From JBEEJL01 sp049698095 (GTDB lineage: Bacteria; Pseudomonadota; Gammaproteobacteria; Burkholderiales; JBEEJL01), in contig JBAVXA010000088.1 in NCBI GenBank assembly GCA_049698095.1, positions 1 through 34,198 on the forward strand: a stretch of 34,198 nucleotides of DNA. The letters are read 5' to 3'. Of the stretch, positions 25,166-32,996 are shown one piece after another. Positions within the stretch are counted from its first letter, which is position 1, and the number at the start of each line of letters is the position of its first letter. The notes beneath the pieces were generated by a model. The model was not told the origin of the DNA. It worked only from the letters and a program-made list of their open reading frames with translations, and did no database searches. Made by a program: the position numbers and the translations under genes.

Positions 25166-25720
25166 ATGAAACAAGCTCAAGAGCTACGCGCCGGTAATGT
25201 GATCATGGTCGGTAAAGACCCGATGGTGATCCAGAAGGCCGAGTACAACAAAGGCGGACGTAGCGCCGCAGTGGTGAAAATGAAACTGAAGAATCTGCTT
25301 ACCGGCGCGCCAAACGAAACCGTGTTCAAAGCCGACGACAAATTCGACCTGCTGGTGCTCGAGCGCAAGGAGGCGACCTATTCCTACTTCGCCGACCCTC
25401 TCTACGTTTTTATGGACAACGAATTCAACCAATTCGAAATCGAAAAAGACAATATGGGCGACGCACTGAATTATCTCGAAGACGGCATGCCGTGCGAAGT
25501 AGTGTTCTACGACGGTAAAGCGATTTCAGTGCAGCTGCCGAGTTCCTACGTGCGCGAGATCCAGACTGATCCCGCGGTGCGCGGCGATACCTCGGGAAAG
25601 GCGCTCAAGCCGGCGACGACCGCCACCGGTTATCAAATCATGGTTCCGCTGTTTTGCGAGAACGGCGACAAAATTGAAATCGACACCACCACAGGAGAAT
25701 ATCGTCGTCGCGTAAGTTGA
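25166..25720 (+). CDS. efp: Translation elongation factor P (arginine type)
   Basis: EF-P binds ribosomes stalled on polyproline and promotes peptide bond formation. The 184-aa protein has three beta-barrel domains. The tip loop NKGGRSAA places Arg at residue 32, the site rhamnosylated by EarP, rather than the Lys modified by EpmA or YmfI. This agrees with the earP gene directly upstream. The C-terminal GDKIEIDTTTGEYRRRV is the family end signature. AGGATAG precedes the ATG. The 64-bp spacer contains AAAAT sequence, a short GC hairpin (about 25110-25134) and possibly a separate promoter, which would allow much higher EF-P than EarP output. A strong terminator follows. Confidence 0.97.
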   Translation: MKQAQELRAGNVIMVGKDPMVIQKAEYNKGGRSAAVVKMKLKNLLTGAPNETVFKADDKFDLLVLERKEATYSYFADPLYVFMDNEFNQFEIEKDNMGDALNYLEDGMPCEVVFYDGKAISVQLPSSYVREIQTDPAVRGDTSGKALKPATTATGYQIMVPLFCENGDKIEIDTTTGEYRRRVS

Positions 25721-25742
25721 TATTTTGCATATTAAATTTGGT

Positions 25743-25766
25743 AAAAAGGCGCTACGGCGCCTTTTT
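25743..25766. terminator. Bidirectional intrinsic terminator after efp
   Basis: A 10-bp stem, AAAAAGGCGC (25743-25752) with GCGCCTTTTT (25757-25766), and TACG tetraloop. The A and T runs let it serve both efp and the convergent lysR gene. Confidence 0.88.
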
Positions 25767-25776
25767 CGTTTTTGAG

Positions 25777-25789
25777 TAACTAATTGATT
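25777..25789. repeat. IHF-like intergenic site 6 (between convergent efp and lysR)
   Basis: TAACTAATTGATT, reverse complement of an exact WATCARNNNNTTR match, followed by ATATTAAATATT. It lies between the terminator and the lysR stop. Confidence 0.55.
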
Positions 25790-25803
25790 ATATTAAATAT
25801 TCT

Positions 25804-26703
25804 TTACCAATTGGTGCGCGCCTGGGAGAAATGTGCGGAGAGAAAATCTATCAGGGCGCGAAGTTTCGGTGCCACATGTTTGCGCGTGGGATAAACCGCG
25901 TAGATGCCGAGTTCGATCGAATGAAACGACGGCATCAGCTCAATCAGCGTGCCGTTTTTCAAATCCTCGCCAACCAGAAAAGACGGTTGCAAAATGATTC
26001 CCTGATGCGCCAGCGCCGCGAGGCGGCAGGTGTCGCCGCTATTGGTGTGAATGCATGGATGAGTCTTCACGCTAACCTTTCCATCCGGCCCGTCGAAGTA
26101 CCATTCGTCTTTGGTCGACCAGTAGCTGTAGGAAATAATATCGTGCGTCACCAGGTCGGCGGGGTGGCGCGGCGTGCCGTGCCGTTCGAGATATGGTCTC
26201 GATGCACACAACACCATGCGTGTTGTCGCAAGGCGCTTGCTGATCAGCGTTGAGCTCGGCAAGCTCGCGATGCGAATGGCGATGTCATACCCTTCGTCGA
26301 CCAGATCGACCAAGCGGTCGGACAAACTGATGTCAAGCAACACTTTCGGGTTCAATGTACGGAATTCGCCCCACAGATGCGCCAGATGCTGAATGCCGAA
26401 CGTAACCGGCGCGTTGATGCGCAACAACCCGCTCGCAGAGCCGCTACGTGAAGTGATTTCGGTTTCCGCTTCGTCCACCCCCGCCAGCAATTCTATACAG
26501 CGCCCATAAAACACCTGTCCTTCGTCGGTAAGCGATAAATGTCGGGTAGTGCGGTTCAGCAGGCGCACGCCCAGCCGCGCTTCCAGGTCGCTGACGTAGC
26601 GCGACACCGCTGCTTTCGATAACTGTAGTGCGTCAGCAGCGCCGACAAAACTCCCTGCATCCACTACGGCACTGAAGGTGCGCATTTCAAGAAAACGATC
26701 CAT
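25804..26703 (-). CDS. LysR-family transcriptional regulator
   Basis: A 299-aa regulator. The N-terminal winged helix-turn-helix (about 3-60) includes FSAVVDAGSFVGAADALQLSKAAVSRYVSDLEARLGVRLLNRTTR, the standard LTTR recognition region. A substrate-binding-like effector domain spans about 90-295. It belongs to the large AaeR/DsdC-like branch with the ending PKLRALIDFLSAHF. It is divergent from a reductase-like gene and doxX with a 136-bp AT-rich spacer, the classic arrangement in which the LTTR controls both itself and the divergent operon. The effector is unknown. Confidence 0.92.
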   Translation of the reverse strand: MDRFLEMRTFSAVVDAGSFVGAADALQLSKAAVSRYVSDLEARLGVRLLNRTTRHLSLTDEGQVFYGRCIELLAGVDEAETEITSRSGSASGLLRINAPVTFGIQHLAHLWGEFRTLNPKVLLDISLSDRLVDLVDEGYDIAIRIASLPSSTLISKRLATTRMVLCASRPYLERHGTPRHPADLVTHDIISYSYWSTKDEWYFDGPDGKVSVKTHPCIHTNSGDTCRLAALAHQGIILQPSFLVGEDLKNGTLIELMPSFHSIELGIYAVYPTRKHVAPKLRALIDFLSAHFSQARTNW

Positions 26704-26839
26704 TGTTGCATTTTTTGGAACAATATATCTAATTATACGATATTTATCTCAAAAAAAGAAACACGTATAGTTTGTTTCACAGTGACGGCAGTTCTGATCA
26801 CTTACCAAAATCCCAGAATTATCGACGAAAGGACACATT

Positions 26840-27472
26840 ATGAACACCACAGTGATAGGCGCGGGCAATATGGGCTCAGCGTTTGTTAAACAGCTTTCCC
26901 GCGCAGGCCATCATGTCACGGTTACGGCGCGCAACTTCGAAAAAGCGCAAGCCCTTGCGGCAGCAAATCCCGGCGCCAAGGCCACCGCCATTATGGGAGC
27001 GGCGGACAATGCCGATGCCGTCGTACTCGCAACCGGTTTCGGCGATGCCATCAACGCGCTGAGGTCGGTAGGGAACCTGAACGGCAAAGTCATCATTGAT
27101 ATTTCCAACCCGCTTACTGCGGATTACATGGGATTGACGTTGGGTCATAGTACCTCGTCTGCGGAAGAAATCGCGCAGGCGGTGCCTGAAGCAGAGGTCG
27201 TCAAGGCCTTCAACACCGTGTTCGCTCAAGTGCTGGCTAACGGCGCCGACTTCGGCAACGGTCAACGCGTGTCGGTGTTTGTCGCCAGTGACAGCGCGCG
27301 GGCGAAACAAACCGCCACAACGATGGCTGAGAGCATGGGTTTCAGCGTCATTGATGCCGGCGGCCTGAAAAATGCGCGCTACTTGGAACCTGTTGCCGGC
27401 TTGAATATTTACCTCGGGTACGGTGCGGGCCTCGGAACCGCTATCGCGCCGACCTGGATACGTCACGCCTAA
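26840..27472 (+). CDS. NAD(P)-binding reductase, F420H2:NADP oxidoreductase-like
   Basis: A 210-aa Rossmann protein with GAGNMG at residues 7-12, TARN at the end of the second strand (fits NADP binding), IIDISNPL and VVKAFNTVFAQVL, the signature block of the COG2085 family. In organisms without F420 such proteins are of uncertain substrate and are often adjacent to LysR genes, DoxX or stress genes. AAAGGAC precedes the ATG at 26840. The downstream doxX gene is 31 bp away, so the two probably form an operon under the divergent LysR regulator. Confidence 0.85.
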   Translation: MNTTVIGAGNMGSAFVKQLSRAGHHVTVTARNFEKAQALAAANPGAKATAIMGAADNADAVVLATGFGDAINALRSVGNLNGKVIIDISNPLTADYMGLTLGHSTSSAEEIAQAVPEAEVVKAFNTVFAQVLANGADFGNGQRVSVFVASDSARAKQTATTMAESMGFSVIDAGGLKNARYLEPVAGLNIYLGYGAGLGTAIAPTWIRHA

Positions 27473-27503
27473 GAATTTCACCCTGACTGAAAGGAATTAC
27501 ACC

Positions 27504-27899
27504 ATGAAACACGATACTATCGATTATGCATCGCTCCTGCTACGCGTTACGCTAGGCAGTATGTTCCTCGCCCACGGGCTGCTGAAATTTCTCGTATTCA
27601 CTTTGCCGGGTACCGCCGGTTTTTTCGAATCAGTCGGCTTCCCCGGATGGACCGCCTATATCGTGTCGCCGGCAGAAGTACTGGCCGGCATTGCGCTCAT
27701 TCTGGGTTTTCAGACGCGTTGGGTTGCGCTCGCCAGTATTCCGATTTTGCTCGGGTCGTTGTTCGTGCACGCGGGCAATGGATGGGTTTTCTCCAATGCA
27801 AAAGGCGGCTGGGAATATCCGCTCTATCTGGCGGCAACGGCGGCGGCAGTTGCACTGCTCGGCGGTGGCCGGCTGGCATTCAGCAAATCAGCTCAATGA
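27504..27899 (+). CDS. DoxX-family membrane protein
   Basis: A 131-aa integral membrane protein with four hydrophobic segments. It has the opening LLLRVTLGSMFLAHGLLKF, GTAGFFESVGFPGWTAYIVSPAEVLAGIALILG and a conserved NGWVFSNAKGGWEYPLYL loop, all typical for DoxX. The family is tied to quinone redox processes and oxidative stress, with no agreed reaction for stand-alone members. GAAAGGAA lies 9 bp before the ATG at 27504, which decides against the longer upstream frame that runs through the reductase gene. It closes the reductase-doxX unit and is followed by a hairpin. Confidence 0.9.
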   Translation: MKHDTIDYASLLLRVTLGSMFLAHGLLKFLVFTLPGTAGFFESVGFPGWTAYIVSPAEVLAGIALILGFQTRWVALASIPILLGSLFVHAGNGWVFSNAKGGWEYPLYLAATAAAVALLGGGRLAFSKSAQ

Positions 27900-27953
27900 G
27901 CAAATCTGCGGCGGTACAGGATTCTCGATGCCCTGTTATTTCGTTACGGCAAT

Positions 27954-27981
27954 AATTAAAGGCGCAATGGCGCCTTTAATT
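27954..27981 (+). terminator. Hairpin terminator after doxX
   Basis: A perfect 12-bp stem, AATTAAAGGCGC (27954-27965) with GCGCCTTTAATT (27970-27981), AATG loop. The trailing T-run is poor, so efficiency is uncertain. Confidence 0.6.
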
Positions 27982-27987
27982 GTCATG

Positions 27988-28000
27988 TAATCTATTGATA
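27988..28000. repeat. IHF-like intergenic site 7 (after doxX)
   Basis: TAATCTATTGATA, reverse complement of an exact WATCARNNNNTTR match, followed by ATATGAAATTATATTT. It lies directly after the doxX hairpin. The rest of this 308-bp spacer holds a small perfect dyad, GGTGAT-T-ATCACC (28043-28055), and nothing else I can assign. Confidence 0.5.
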
Positions 28001-28207
28001 ATATGAAATTATATTTCGTGTTTCGCATGCTCACGGGTGCGAGGTGATTATCACCATCGTTAGCAAGTCGCGAGGTCTGAAGCGATGCCGTTTCTATGGT
28101 GCCTATATCGCAAGGAATCGGCATAAAGGTCGACCTATGAACTTATTCGCCCGCAATGCATCAATCGTTTTCCGTTAGAATTGCGCGAACCCGCCTTGAG
28201 GAAATCC

Positions 28208-28777
28208 ATGAAATCGTTTGCCTTTGCGTCTCGCGCCAGCTTATGGCCGGCACTCCTCGTATTATTGGTATTGCTGCAAGGCTGTTCCAGCATGAATACG
28301 GTGAGCGACGGCGCCGACGGCAAGCTGATGTTGCGCGGTCATGACCCGGTGAGCTATTTCAGCGCAAACAGACCGGTGCCGGGCAGCCCCGAGTTAAAAA
28401 CCGAATATCAGGGTGTCACTTATCGTTTCACCAGCGCCGCCAACCGCGAAATATTTTTGAAAAACCCGGATAAATTTGTCCCGCAATACGGCGGCTTTTG
28501 CGCCAACGGCGCAACCTACGCGATGAAGTGGGGAGGCGAAGCAGAAAACTATGAAATCTATAACGATCGGCTGTTCATTTTTGGCGGACAGAAGTCCTAT
28601 GACTACTGGACCATGGACAAGGCCAAAAACGTCGAATACGCCGACAATTATTGGAAAAACGAGATGAAGGATTCGAGCGCCCGCCTGCAGACCTGGAAGC
28701 GCCTCGTGTTTCGCGTGCCGCATTACAAAACGTCCAAACAGCTGGAAGAAGAGTGGCAGGCAAAAAGAAAGTCCTGA
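28208..28777 (+). CDS. YHS-domain lipoprotein
   Basis: A 189-aa predicted lipoprotein. The signal sequence ends in the lipobox LLQGC with Cys26, giving a membrane-anchored envelope protein. The mature part carries a YHS-type domain (about 45-100): LMLRGHDPVSYF, YRFTSAANREIFLKNPDKFVPQYGGFCANG. YHS domains are linked to metal binding, often copper, in heavy-metal proteins, but here the role is unknown. GAGGAAA lies 5 bp before the ATG at 28208. msrA follows 36 bp downstream, and both products act in the envelope, suggesting a shared protective role. Confidence 0.85.
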   Translation: MKSFAFASRASLWPALLVLLVLLQGCSSMNTVSDGADGKLMLRGHDPVSYFSANRPVPGSPELKTEYQGVTYRFTSAANREIFLKNPDKFVPQYGGFCANGATYAMKWGGEAENYEIYNDRLFIFGGQKSYDYWTMDKAKNVEYADNYWKNEMKDSSARLQTWKRLVFRVPHYKTSKQLEEEWQAKRKS

Positions 28778-28813
28778 CGATATTTGAGTTCTGAAATCGA
28801 TGCGGAGTAGACC

Positions 28814-29431
28814 ATGAAGACATTGAAAAAAGTATTGCTTGCGCTGGGATTGAGTTGTGTTGTGTTCGTATCCGTGCACGCGGCGGACGCGCCGTCAGGC
28901 AAGGCGAAGGCAACCTTTGCCGGCGGCTGCTTCTGGTGCATGGAGCCGCCGTTCGACAAGCTTGACGGCGTCATTTCGACTACGTCGGGTTACACCGGCG
29001 GGCAAAAGCCGAACCCAACGTACGACGAAGTTTCTGCCGGGCGCACCGGTCACGCTGAGGCGGTACAAATCATCTACGATCCGAAAAAAGTCAGCTATGA
29101 AAAGCTGCTTGAAGTGTTCTGGCACAACGTCGATCCGACGCAAAAAGACGCGCAGTTTTGCGATCATGGCAACCAGTATCGCACCGGAATATTTGTGCAC
29201 GACGCGGAACAAAAAAGAATCGCAGAAGCATCGAAGGCGGCGTTGGAAAAATCCAAACCATTCAAGGCGGCGCTGGTGACCGAGATCGTCGATGCCACGC
29301 AATTTTATCCGGCAGAGGATTATCATCAGGATTACTATATGAAGAACCCGATTCGCTATAAGTTTTATCGCAATGGTTGCGGTCGTGATGCGCGCTTGAA
29401 AGAATTGTGGGGCGATCTCGCAGGTAAATAA
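28814..29431 (+). CDS. msrA: Peptide methionine sulfoxide reductase MsrA, exported
   Basis: MsrA reduces S-methionine sulfoxide in proteins. The 205-aa protein has a Sec signal peptide (about 1-23, ending VHA), so it acts in the periplasm rather than the cytoplasm as most MsrA do. The catalytic motif GGCFWCMEPPF has nucleophilic Cys39, and the family blocks GYTGG, HAEAVQIIYDP, DPTQKDAQFCDHGNQYR and HQDYY are present. A Cys near the C-terminus (NGCGRD) may be the resolving residue. Its reductant supply would need a periplasmic thiol system, which is not encoded nearby. Confidence 0.95.
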   Translation: MKTLKKVLLALGLSCVVFVSVHAADAPSGKAKATFAGGCFWCMEPPFDKLDGVISTTSGYTGGQKPNPTYDEVSAGRTGHAEAVQIIYDPKKVSYEKLLEVFWHNVDPTQKDAQFCDHGNQYRTGIFVHDAEQKRIAEASKAALEKSKPFKAALVTEIVDATQFYPAEDYHQDYYMKNPIRYKFYRNGCGRDARLKELWGDLAGK

Positions 29432-29442
29432 TTATCAAATAT

Positions 29443-29455
29443 AATCAATAGCTTA
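29443..29455. repeat. IHF-like intergenic site 8 (after msrA)
   Basis: AATCAATAGCTTA is an exact WATCARNNNNTTR match on the plus strand, preceded by AATTATCAAATAT. It starts 11 bp after the msrA stop and ends 13 bp before the next gene. Confidence 0.55.
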
Positions 29456-29468
29456 TAGAAGAATCGAT

Positions 29469-29693
29469 ATGTTCAAGTTACAGGTACAGGAAGACAGCGG
29501 CGAGTGGCACGATGTGAAATCGGACGAGGGCAATCTGCTTACGTTCAGCGAAGAGTCAGTCGCGCGGGCAAAGCTGGAAGAGTTATTTCCGGTGTTGGTA
29601 AAAATGGAAAAATTCGCCGCCGGGCCGAAGCGCACGCGCGTATTGGTAATGTTGCGCGAAATGGATGATGAAGAAGAAAAGAAAAATCGTTAG
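29469..29693 (+). CDS. Small charged protein of unknown function
   Basis: A 74-aa hydrophilic protein beginning MFKLQVQEDSGEWHDVKSDEG, with predicted beta strands, a short helix around EESVARAKLEELFPVLV, a strand RTRVLVMLRE and a very acidic-basic tail (DDEEEKKNR). I do not recognise a named family, but the codon use and strand-helix-strand pattern look like a real small protein. A weak AGAAG precedes the ATG at 29469. Its stop lies within a hairpin that probably terminates the convergent DUF1631 gene. Confidence 0.65.
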   Translation: MFKLQVQEDSGEWHDVKSDEGNLLTFSEESVARAKLEELFPVLVKMEKFAAGPKRTRVLVMLREMDDEEEKKNR

Positions 29694-29717
29694 CGCATTC
29701 GCGCTGCCTGGCGCTAA
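29682..29717 (-). terminator. Probable terminator of the DUF1631 gene
   Basis: The arms GCGCTAA (29711-29717) and TTAGCGC (29690-29696) pair across a 14-base loop. Read on the minus strand, they are followed by CGATTTTTC. It overlaps the stop of the convergent small gene. Confidence 0.4.
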
Positions 29718-29761
29718 TTAAAGCTGCGTGCCTCACAAACGTCGAATATAATATTGAGTTG

Positions 29762-32263
29762 CTAGGCCTGAGGGCGGTTGCTCACGGTTTTCTGTGGCGG
29801 TGGCATGGCGGGCTGCTGCAAATTGTCGATCAAATTACTCATCGCGCTGTCGACCAGAGCATCATCCGGTATTAATTCAGCCTGGCCGCTGCGCAACTGC
29901 GCCGACAAGGCCTGCGGCGAAATCGAAATCGGCTTGTGTCCGGCGCCCCCGCTGAAACCCTGGTGGTTGGTAAACAAGTAGATTCCCTTCAGCGGACTTA
30001 CCCAAGTCAGGCGCGCACGGTTGGCGCTGCCGTCTTCCATTTTGAATTCCACCCACGCGCCGCGTTTCATGTTCGCCACAATCTGGTCTGAATCGTCGGA
30101 GCGCGGGATGACCAGCGAGCTGTCTTCTTCGTTTAGGCGGATTTCCATCATGTCGACATTATCCTGCGACACATGGCGCTTGACGAACCGGGAAACGTTT
30201 CCTGCCGCGTCGACCGTTTCCTGCGTTTCAACCTTATCCAGATCGCCCGCACGCGCGCTGAATGCGGTCGGCGCATCGGCGAACGACACGCTTTTGATCA
30301 CCGGCTCTTCCTGCGGCACCTGACTGCTCTGGTCGAGGATGGATCGAGTCGCCACGCTGAGTTCCGGATTGGTTGCGCGCTGGCCAGCTTTGACTGCGAC
30401 AGCGTGACAATCGACCAGCGCCGAGAGAAACTGGTCGCGCAGTCCCGGTTGTAGATTGGCGAGATTCATTCCTTCCTGCAATCGTTTGAGCATATACGGC
30501 AGCAGTGAAACCAGCTTCTTACGTTCATCGCTGTTCGATTTCGGCGCGATGCTCCACACCAGGTCATCCATGGTGGCAATCAGCGTATTCCAGTTTTCGC
30601 TTTCGTCGCCATGGTCGGCGTAGGTAATGGCAAGTGCGGTGGCCCACGGGCCGTTGAGAAATGCTTCGACCGGCTGCGGCAGTTGTGCGCCGACGGTCCG
30701 GCGCAATACTTCCTTGTGCGACATCAGGTTGCCGATTTCCAGTTTCTCGCGCTCTTCCACGACTTTGGTCGAGTGCTCATTAACTTTCGCCGCATCTTCG
30801 GTATCTTTCTCCAGATACTGTTCGAAGTCGGCTAACACTTCGACAAAAATTTCCACATCGCTGTCGAATTTTGCCAGGACTTTTTCGACCGCGGTTTCGA
30901 TTTTTTTGTACATGCGGTCTTCGCGCGCCGTATGCGCGTCGATGCCGATGGCCGACGCGGCAATGGTGTCGATGAGTTTGCGCGCGGGGTGCGACTTGCT
31001 GGCGAAAAAGGCCTTGTCGAGAATCGCCACTTTCAAAATCGGAATCTGCAGGCGCCCGAGCAGGGCGCGCACGACAGCCGGAATACGCCGGTCGCCCAAT
31101 ACGTAGTCGAACAGCATCGCGATGATGTCGATGGTCATCGCGTCAACCTGGCCGAGGTTGTCGGCGATCGGTGTATTGCGGATTTCGTGCAGGACATTTA
31201 TTGATCCCGACGCGACCGCCGCGGCAGTGGCCTCGTCGCCGATGCCGATCTGCTGTGCCAATGCGCCCCAGTCACCGTGCTGGATATTATTCAGCGCCTC
31301 CATCGGCGTTGCACCGGGCATTTGCATGCTGCCGTCGTGGGGACGGCGTGCGTGCGAGCGCAATTGCGCGCCGAGCGGCGTTTCCATCGGCGAACCGGGG
31401 CTGCGTAGCTGGGTGTGCATAGGCGTGTTCATAGGACCGTTCGGCCGGTGAATCTGCGTTTGCATGCCGGTCGGGCTTTGCTGGAAGGCAACCAGCTGCT
31501 GCAGCTGGGCAAATAAATCGGGCGACGCGGTGACGCTGTTATCGACTTTTTGCGGCGGCGTTAACTGAGTCGATCCGGGTGCACGATTGCTCGCATGCGA
31601 GCGGGACGGCTGTACCGCACCGGCAGAGAATTGAATTTGCGGCAACACGCCGTTCTGGATCAAAAGGCTGTTAAGTTTGACGTACAGGTCCTGGATTTCC
31701 GGCGTCAGATGTTTTTCTAGGCCTTCATAAAATGCCGTTTTTGCCTTCAGGCCCAACTGCATTTCCATGGTCGCCTGTTGCAGCGCGGTGAATATCGCAT
31801 CTGGACCAAGCGGATTGGCGACGACGTCCAATTCCGGTTTGTCCATCATTTTGCCGACGCGACGGGTCAGTGCAGTCAACTCCTCGCCGCACGCTTCGCG
31901 CACGCTTTTTGCCGATTTGGCCAAGGCGAGATCTTCGTCTTGGTCGTCTTTGTCCACCAGCGACAGGCTGTTCAAACCCGAGCTCTCCGCTGCCGTCTGT
32001 TTTGCCGGCTTGCCGGAAAGCTTGGCGCTGAATTCGTCGAGCATCGCCCACTTGAATGAGAACGGGAAGGCGGCTTTTTTCGTTGCTATCGTGGTGCTGG
32101 TTTCCTTGAATGCATTGCGCGCCTCGCGCTCCATGCTCAAGTCGGATTTTTCCGCGAGCTCCGATTCCATTTTGGTGAGAATGTCGGGAAGGGCGCCGGA
32201 CACCTGCGCAATGAGCATCTCGCGGCAGTTGTTCAGCAGGGCAGAAAGTTGACTGTTAACCAT
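29762..32263 (-). CDS. DUF1631 family protein
   Basis: A large 833-aa cytoplasmic protein. The N-terminal about 190 residues are helical and charged, residues about 205-320 form a low-complexity linker rich in Pro, Met, Ser, Gly and Gln with repeated TPM/LRSPGSPMETP-type segments, and the long C-terminal part (about 330-820) is helical. It contains WSIAPKSNSDERKKLVSLLPYMLKRL, then VEFKMEDGSANRARLTWVSPLKGIYLFTNHQG, which resembles the PilZ-like ending of DUF1631 members. The family is common in beta- and gammaproteobacteria and of uncertain role. A PilZ-like fold would suggest c-di-GMP-related function, but the RxxxR motif is not clear here. It is alone on the minus strand, divergent from the gene at 32576. 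Confidence 0.85.
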   Translation of the reverse strand: MVNSQLSALLNNCREMLIAQVSGALPDILTKMESELAEKSDLSMEREARNAFKETSTTIATKKAAFPFSFKWAMLDEFSAKLSGKPAKQTAAESSGLNSLSLVDKDDQDEDLALAKSAKSVREACGEELTALTRRVGKMMDKPELDVVANPLGPDAIFTALQQATMEMQLGLKAKTAFYEGLEKHLTPEIQDLYVKLNSLLIQNGVLPQIQFSAGAVQPSRSHASNRAPGSTQLTPPQKVDNSVTASPDLFAQLQQLVAFQQSPTGMQTQIHRPNGPMNTPMHTQLRSPGSPMETPLGAQLRSHARRPHDGSMQMPGATPMEALNNIQHGDWGALAQQIGIGDEATAAAVASGSINVLHEIRNTPIADNLGQVDAMTIDIIAMLFDYVLGDRRIPAVVRALLGRLQIPILKVAILDKAFFASKSHPARKLIDTIAASAIGIDAHTAREDRMYKKIETAVEKVLAKFDSDVEIFVEVLADFEQYLEKDTEDAAKVNEHSTKVVEEREKLEIGNLMSHKEVLRRTVGAQLPQPVEAFLNGPWATALAITYADHGDESENWNTLIATMDDLVWSIAPKSNSDERKKLVSLLPYMLKRLQEGMNLANLQPGLRDQFLSALVDCHAVAVKAGQRATNPELSVATRSILDQSSQVPQEEPVIKSVSFADAPTAFSARAGDLDKVETQETVDAAGNVSRFVKRHVSQDNVDMMEIRLNEEDSSLVIPRSDDSDQIVANMKRGAWVEFKMEDGSANRARLTWVSPLKGIYLFTNHQGFSGGAGHKPISISPQALSAQLRSGQAELIPDDALVDSAMSNLIDNLQQPAMPPPQKTVSNRPQA

Positions 32264-32483
32264 GGAATGTCGCCCGGATGCAGAGAACCGCGGCTTGTCG
32301 CGCGCAGATCGTCATGGTCGAAGGCGTAAAAATTGTAATTAAGTGGTTCAGCCTAGAGGAAAACCCGTTTTGGCGCAAGCAAGGGCGCTTTTTCGCCTGC
32401 CCCGGTTAATTGCGTTGATGCCTGTTTTTTTTGATAAATATGCCATCGGGGGCTTGCCAAAGCCCATGCGATACAGGCATATT

Positions 32484-32499
32484 TGTGACATGGTTCACA
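32484..32499. promoter_or_regulatory. Perfect CRP/Vfr-type palindrome
   Basis: TGTGACATGGTTCACA matches TGTGA-N6-TCACA exactly. It lies 77 bp before the gene at 32576, a usual activator distance, in the 312-bp divergent spacer with the DUF1631 gene. The rest of that spacer (32264-32575) has no recognisable gene. Confidence 0.6.
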
Positions 32500-32575
32500 A
32501 AAGTAGAGTCTGCGTCCGAGCAGATCGTGGTTGCGGTAAATTTTCCTAAAATAATTTGAACATTGGAGAACGAAC

Positions 32576-32926
32576 ATGGGCCTGAAATTTCGAATGGACG
32601 ACCTGTCGCCCGCCGAGGCATCGTTGATAGGCTGGCAATTCGGTTTTGACGACGACGACGATCCCTTTCTGCCCACCCTGTGGCAGACCATTGCCCGCGC
32701 ATGGGCGTCGGACGCGGCGCCGCAAAGCAGTGCACGAAAACGCACGCAGCACCTGAAGCACCTGGGCGCAAGCGGCGCCTACCCGGAAGAGGTGGCGGTG
32801 TATCTGAAATTCAAATCGAGTGAAGGCGAGTCCTATTGGCTCGATATGCTGCGTCGGGCAGGACTGGCGGATCGGCGCCAGCGCAGCAATCCAACTGATG
32901 TCGATCGACGCAGGCGTGCGCAGTAA
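32576..32926 (+). CDS. Hypothetical protein behind a CRP-type site
   Basis: A 116-aa soluble protein starting MGLKFRMDDLSPAEASLIGWQFGFDDDDD, with an acidic Asp run near 25-29, a Trp-containing helix (LWQTIARAW), a central KRTQHLKHLGASGAYPEEV stretch and a basic C-terminal tail (DVDRRRRAQ). I do not recognise the family. A GGAGA motif lies 8 bp before the ATG. The CRP-type palindrome upstream suggests regulation by a CRP/FNR-family protein. Its stop codon TAA is the first part of an IHF-like site. Confidence 0.68.
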   Translation: MGLKFRMDDLSPAEASLIGWQFGFDDDDDPFLPTLWQTIARAWASDAAPQSSARKRTQHLKHLGASGAYPEEVAVYLKFKSSEGESYWLDMLRRAGLADRRQRSNPTDVDRRRRAQ

Positions 32927-32936
32927 GTATTTGATT
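32924..32936. repeat. IHF-like intergenic site 9 (overlapping a stop codon)
   Basis: TAAGTATTTGATT, reverse complement of an exact WATCARNNNNTTR match. Its first three bases are the stop codon of the gene at 32576. It is followed by TTATTTATATTT. Confidence 0.5.
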
Positions 32937-32996
32937 TTATTTATATTTGCCTGCGTGGCCATCGTGTTGGCCTTCATTATTTCAGGGGAACATTCC

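Noticed and set aside
27900..28207. A small RNA or gene in the doxX to YHS spacer
   Set aside because: Beyond the doxX hairpin, the IHF-like site and a short dyad, I saw no promoter-terminator pair or coding frame that could be supported.
29950..32050. Several long antisense open frames opposite the DUF1631 gene, and similar ones opposite fdhA and nrdA
   Set aside because: They are typical of GC-rich coding DNA with third-position bias and have no family resemblance or ribosome sites.
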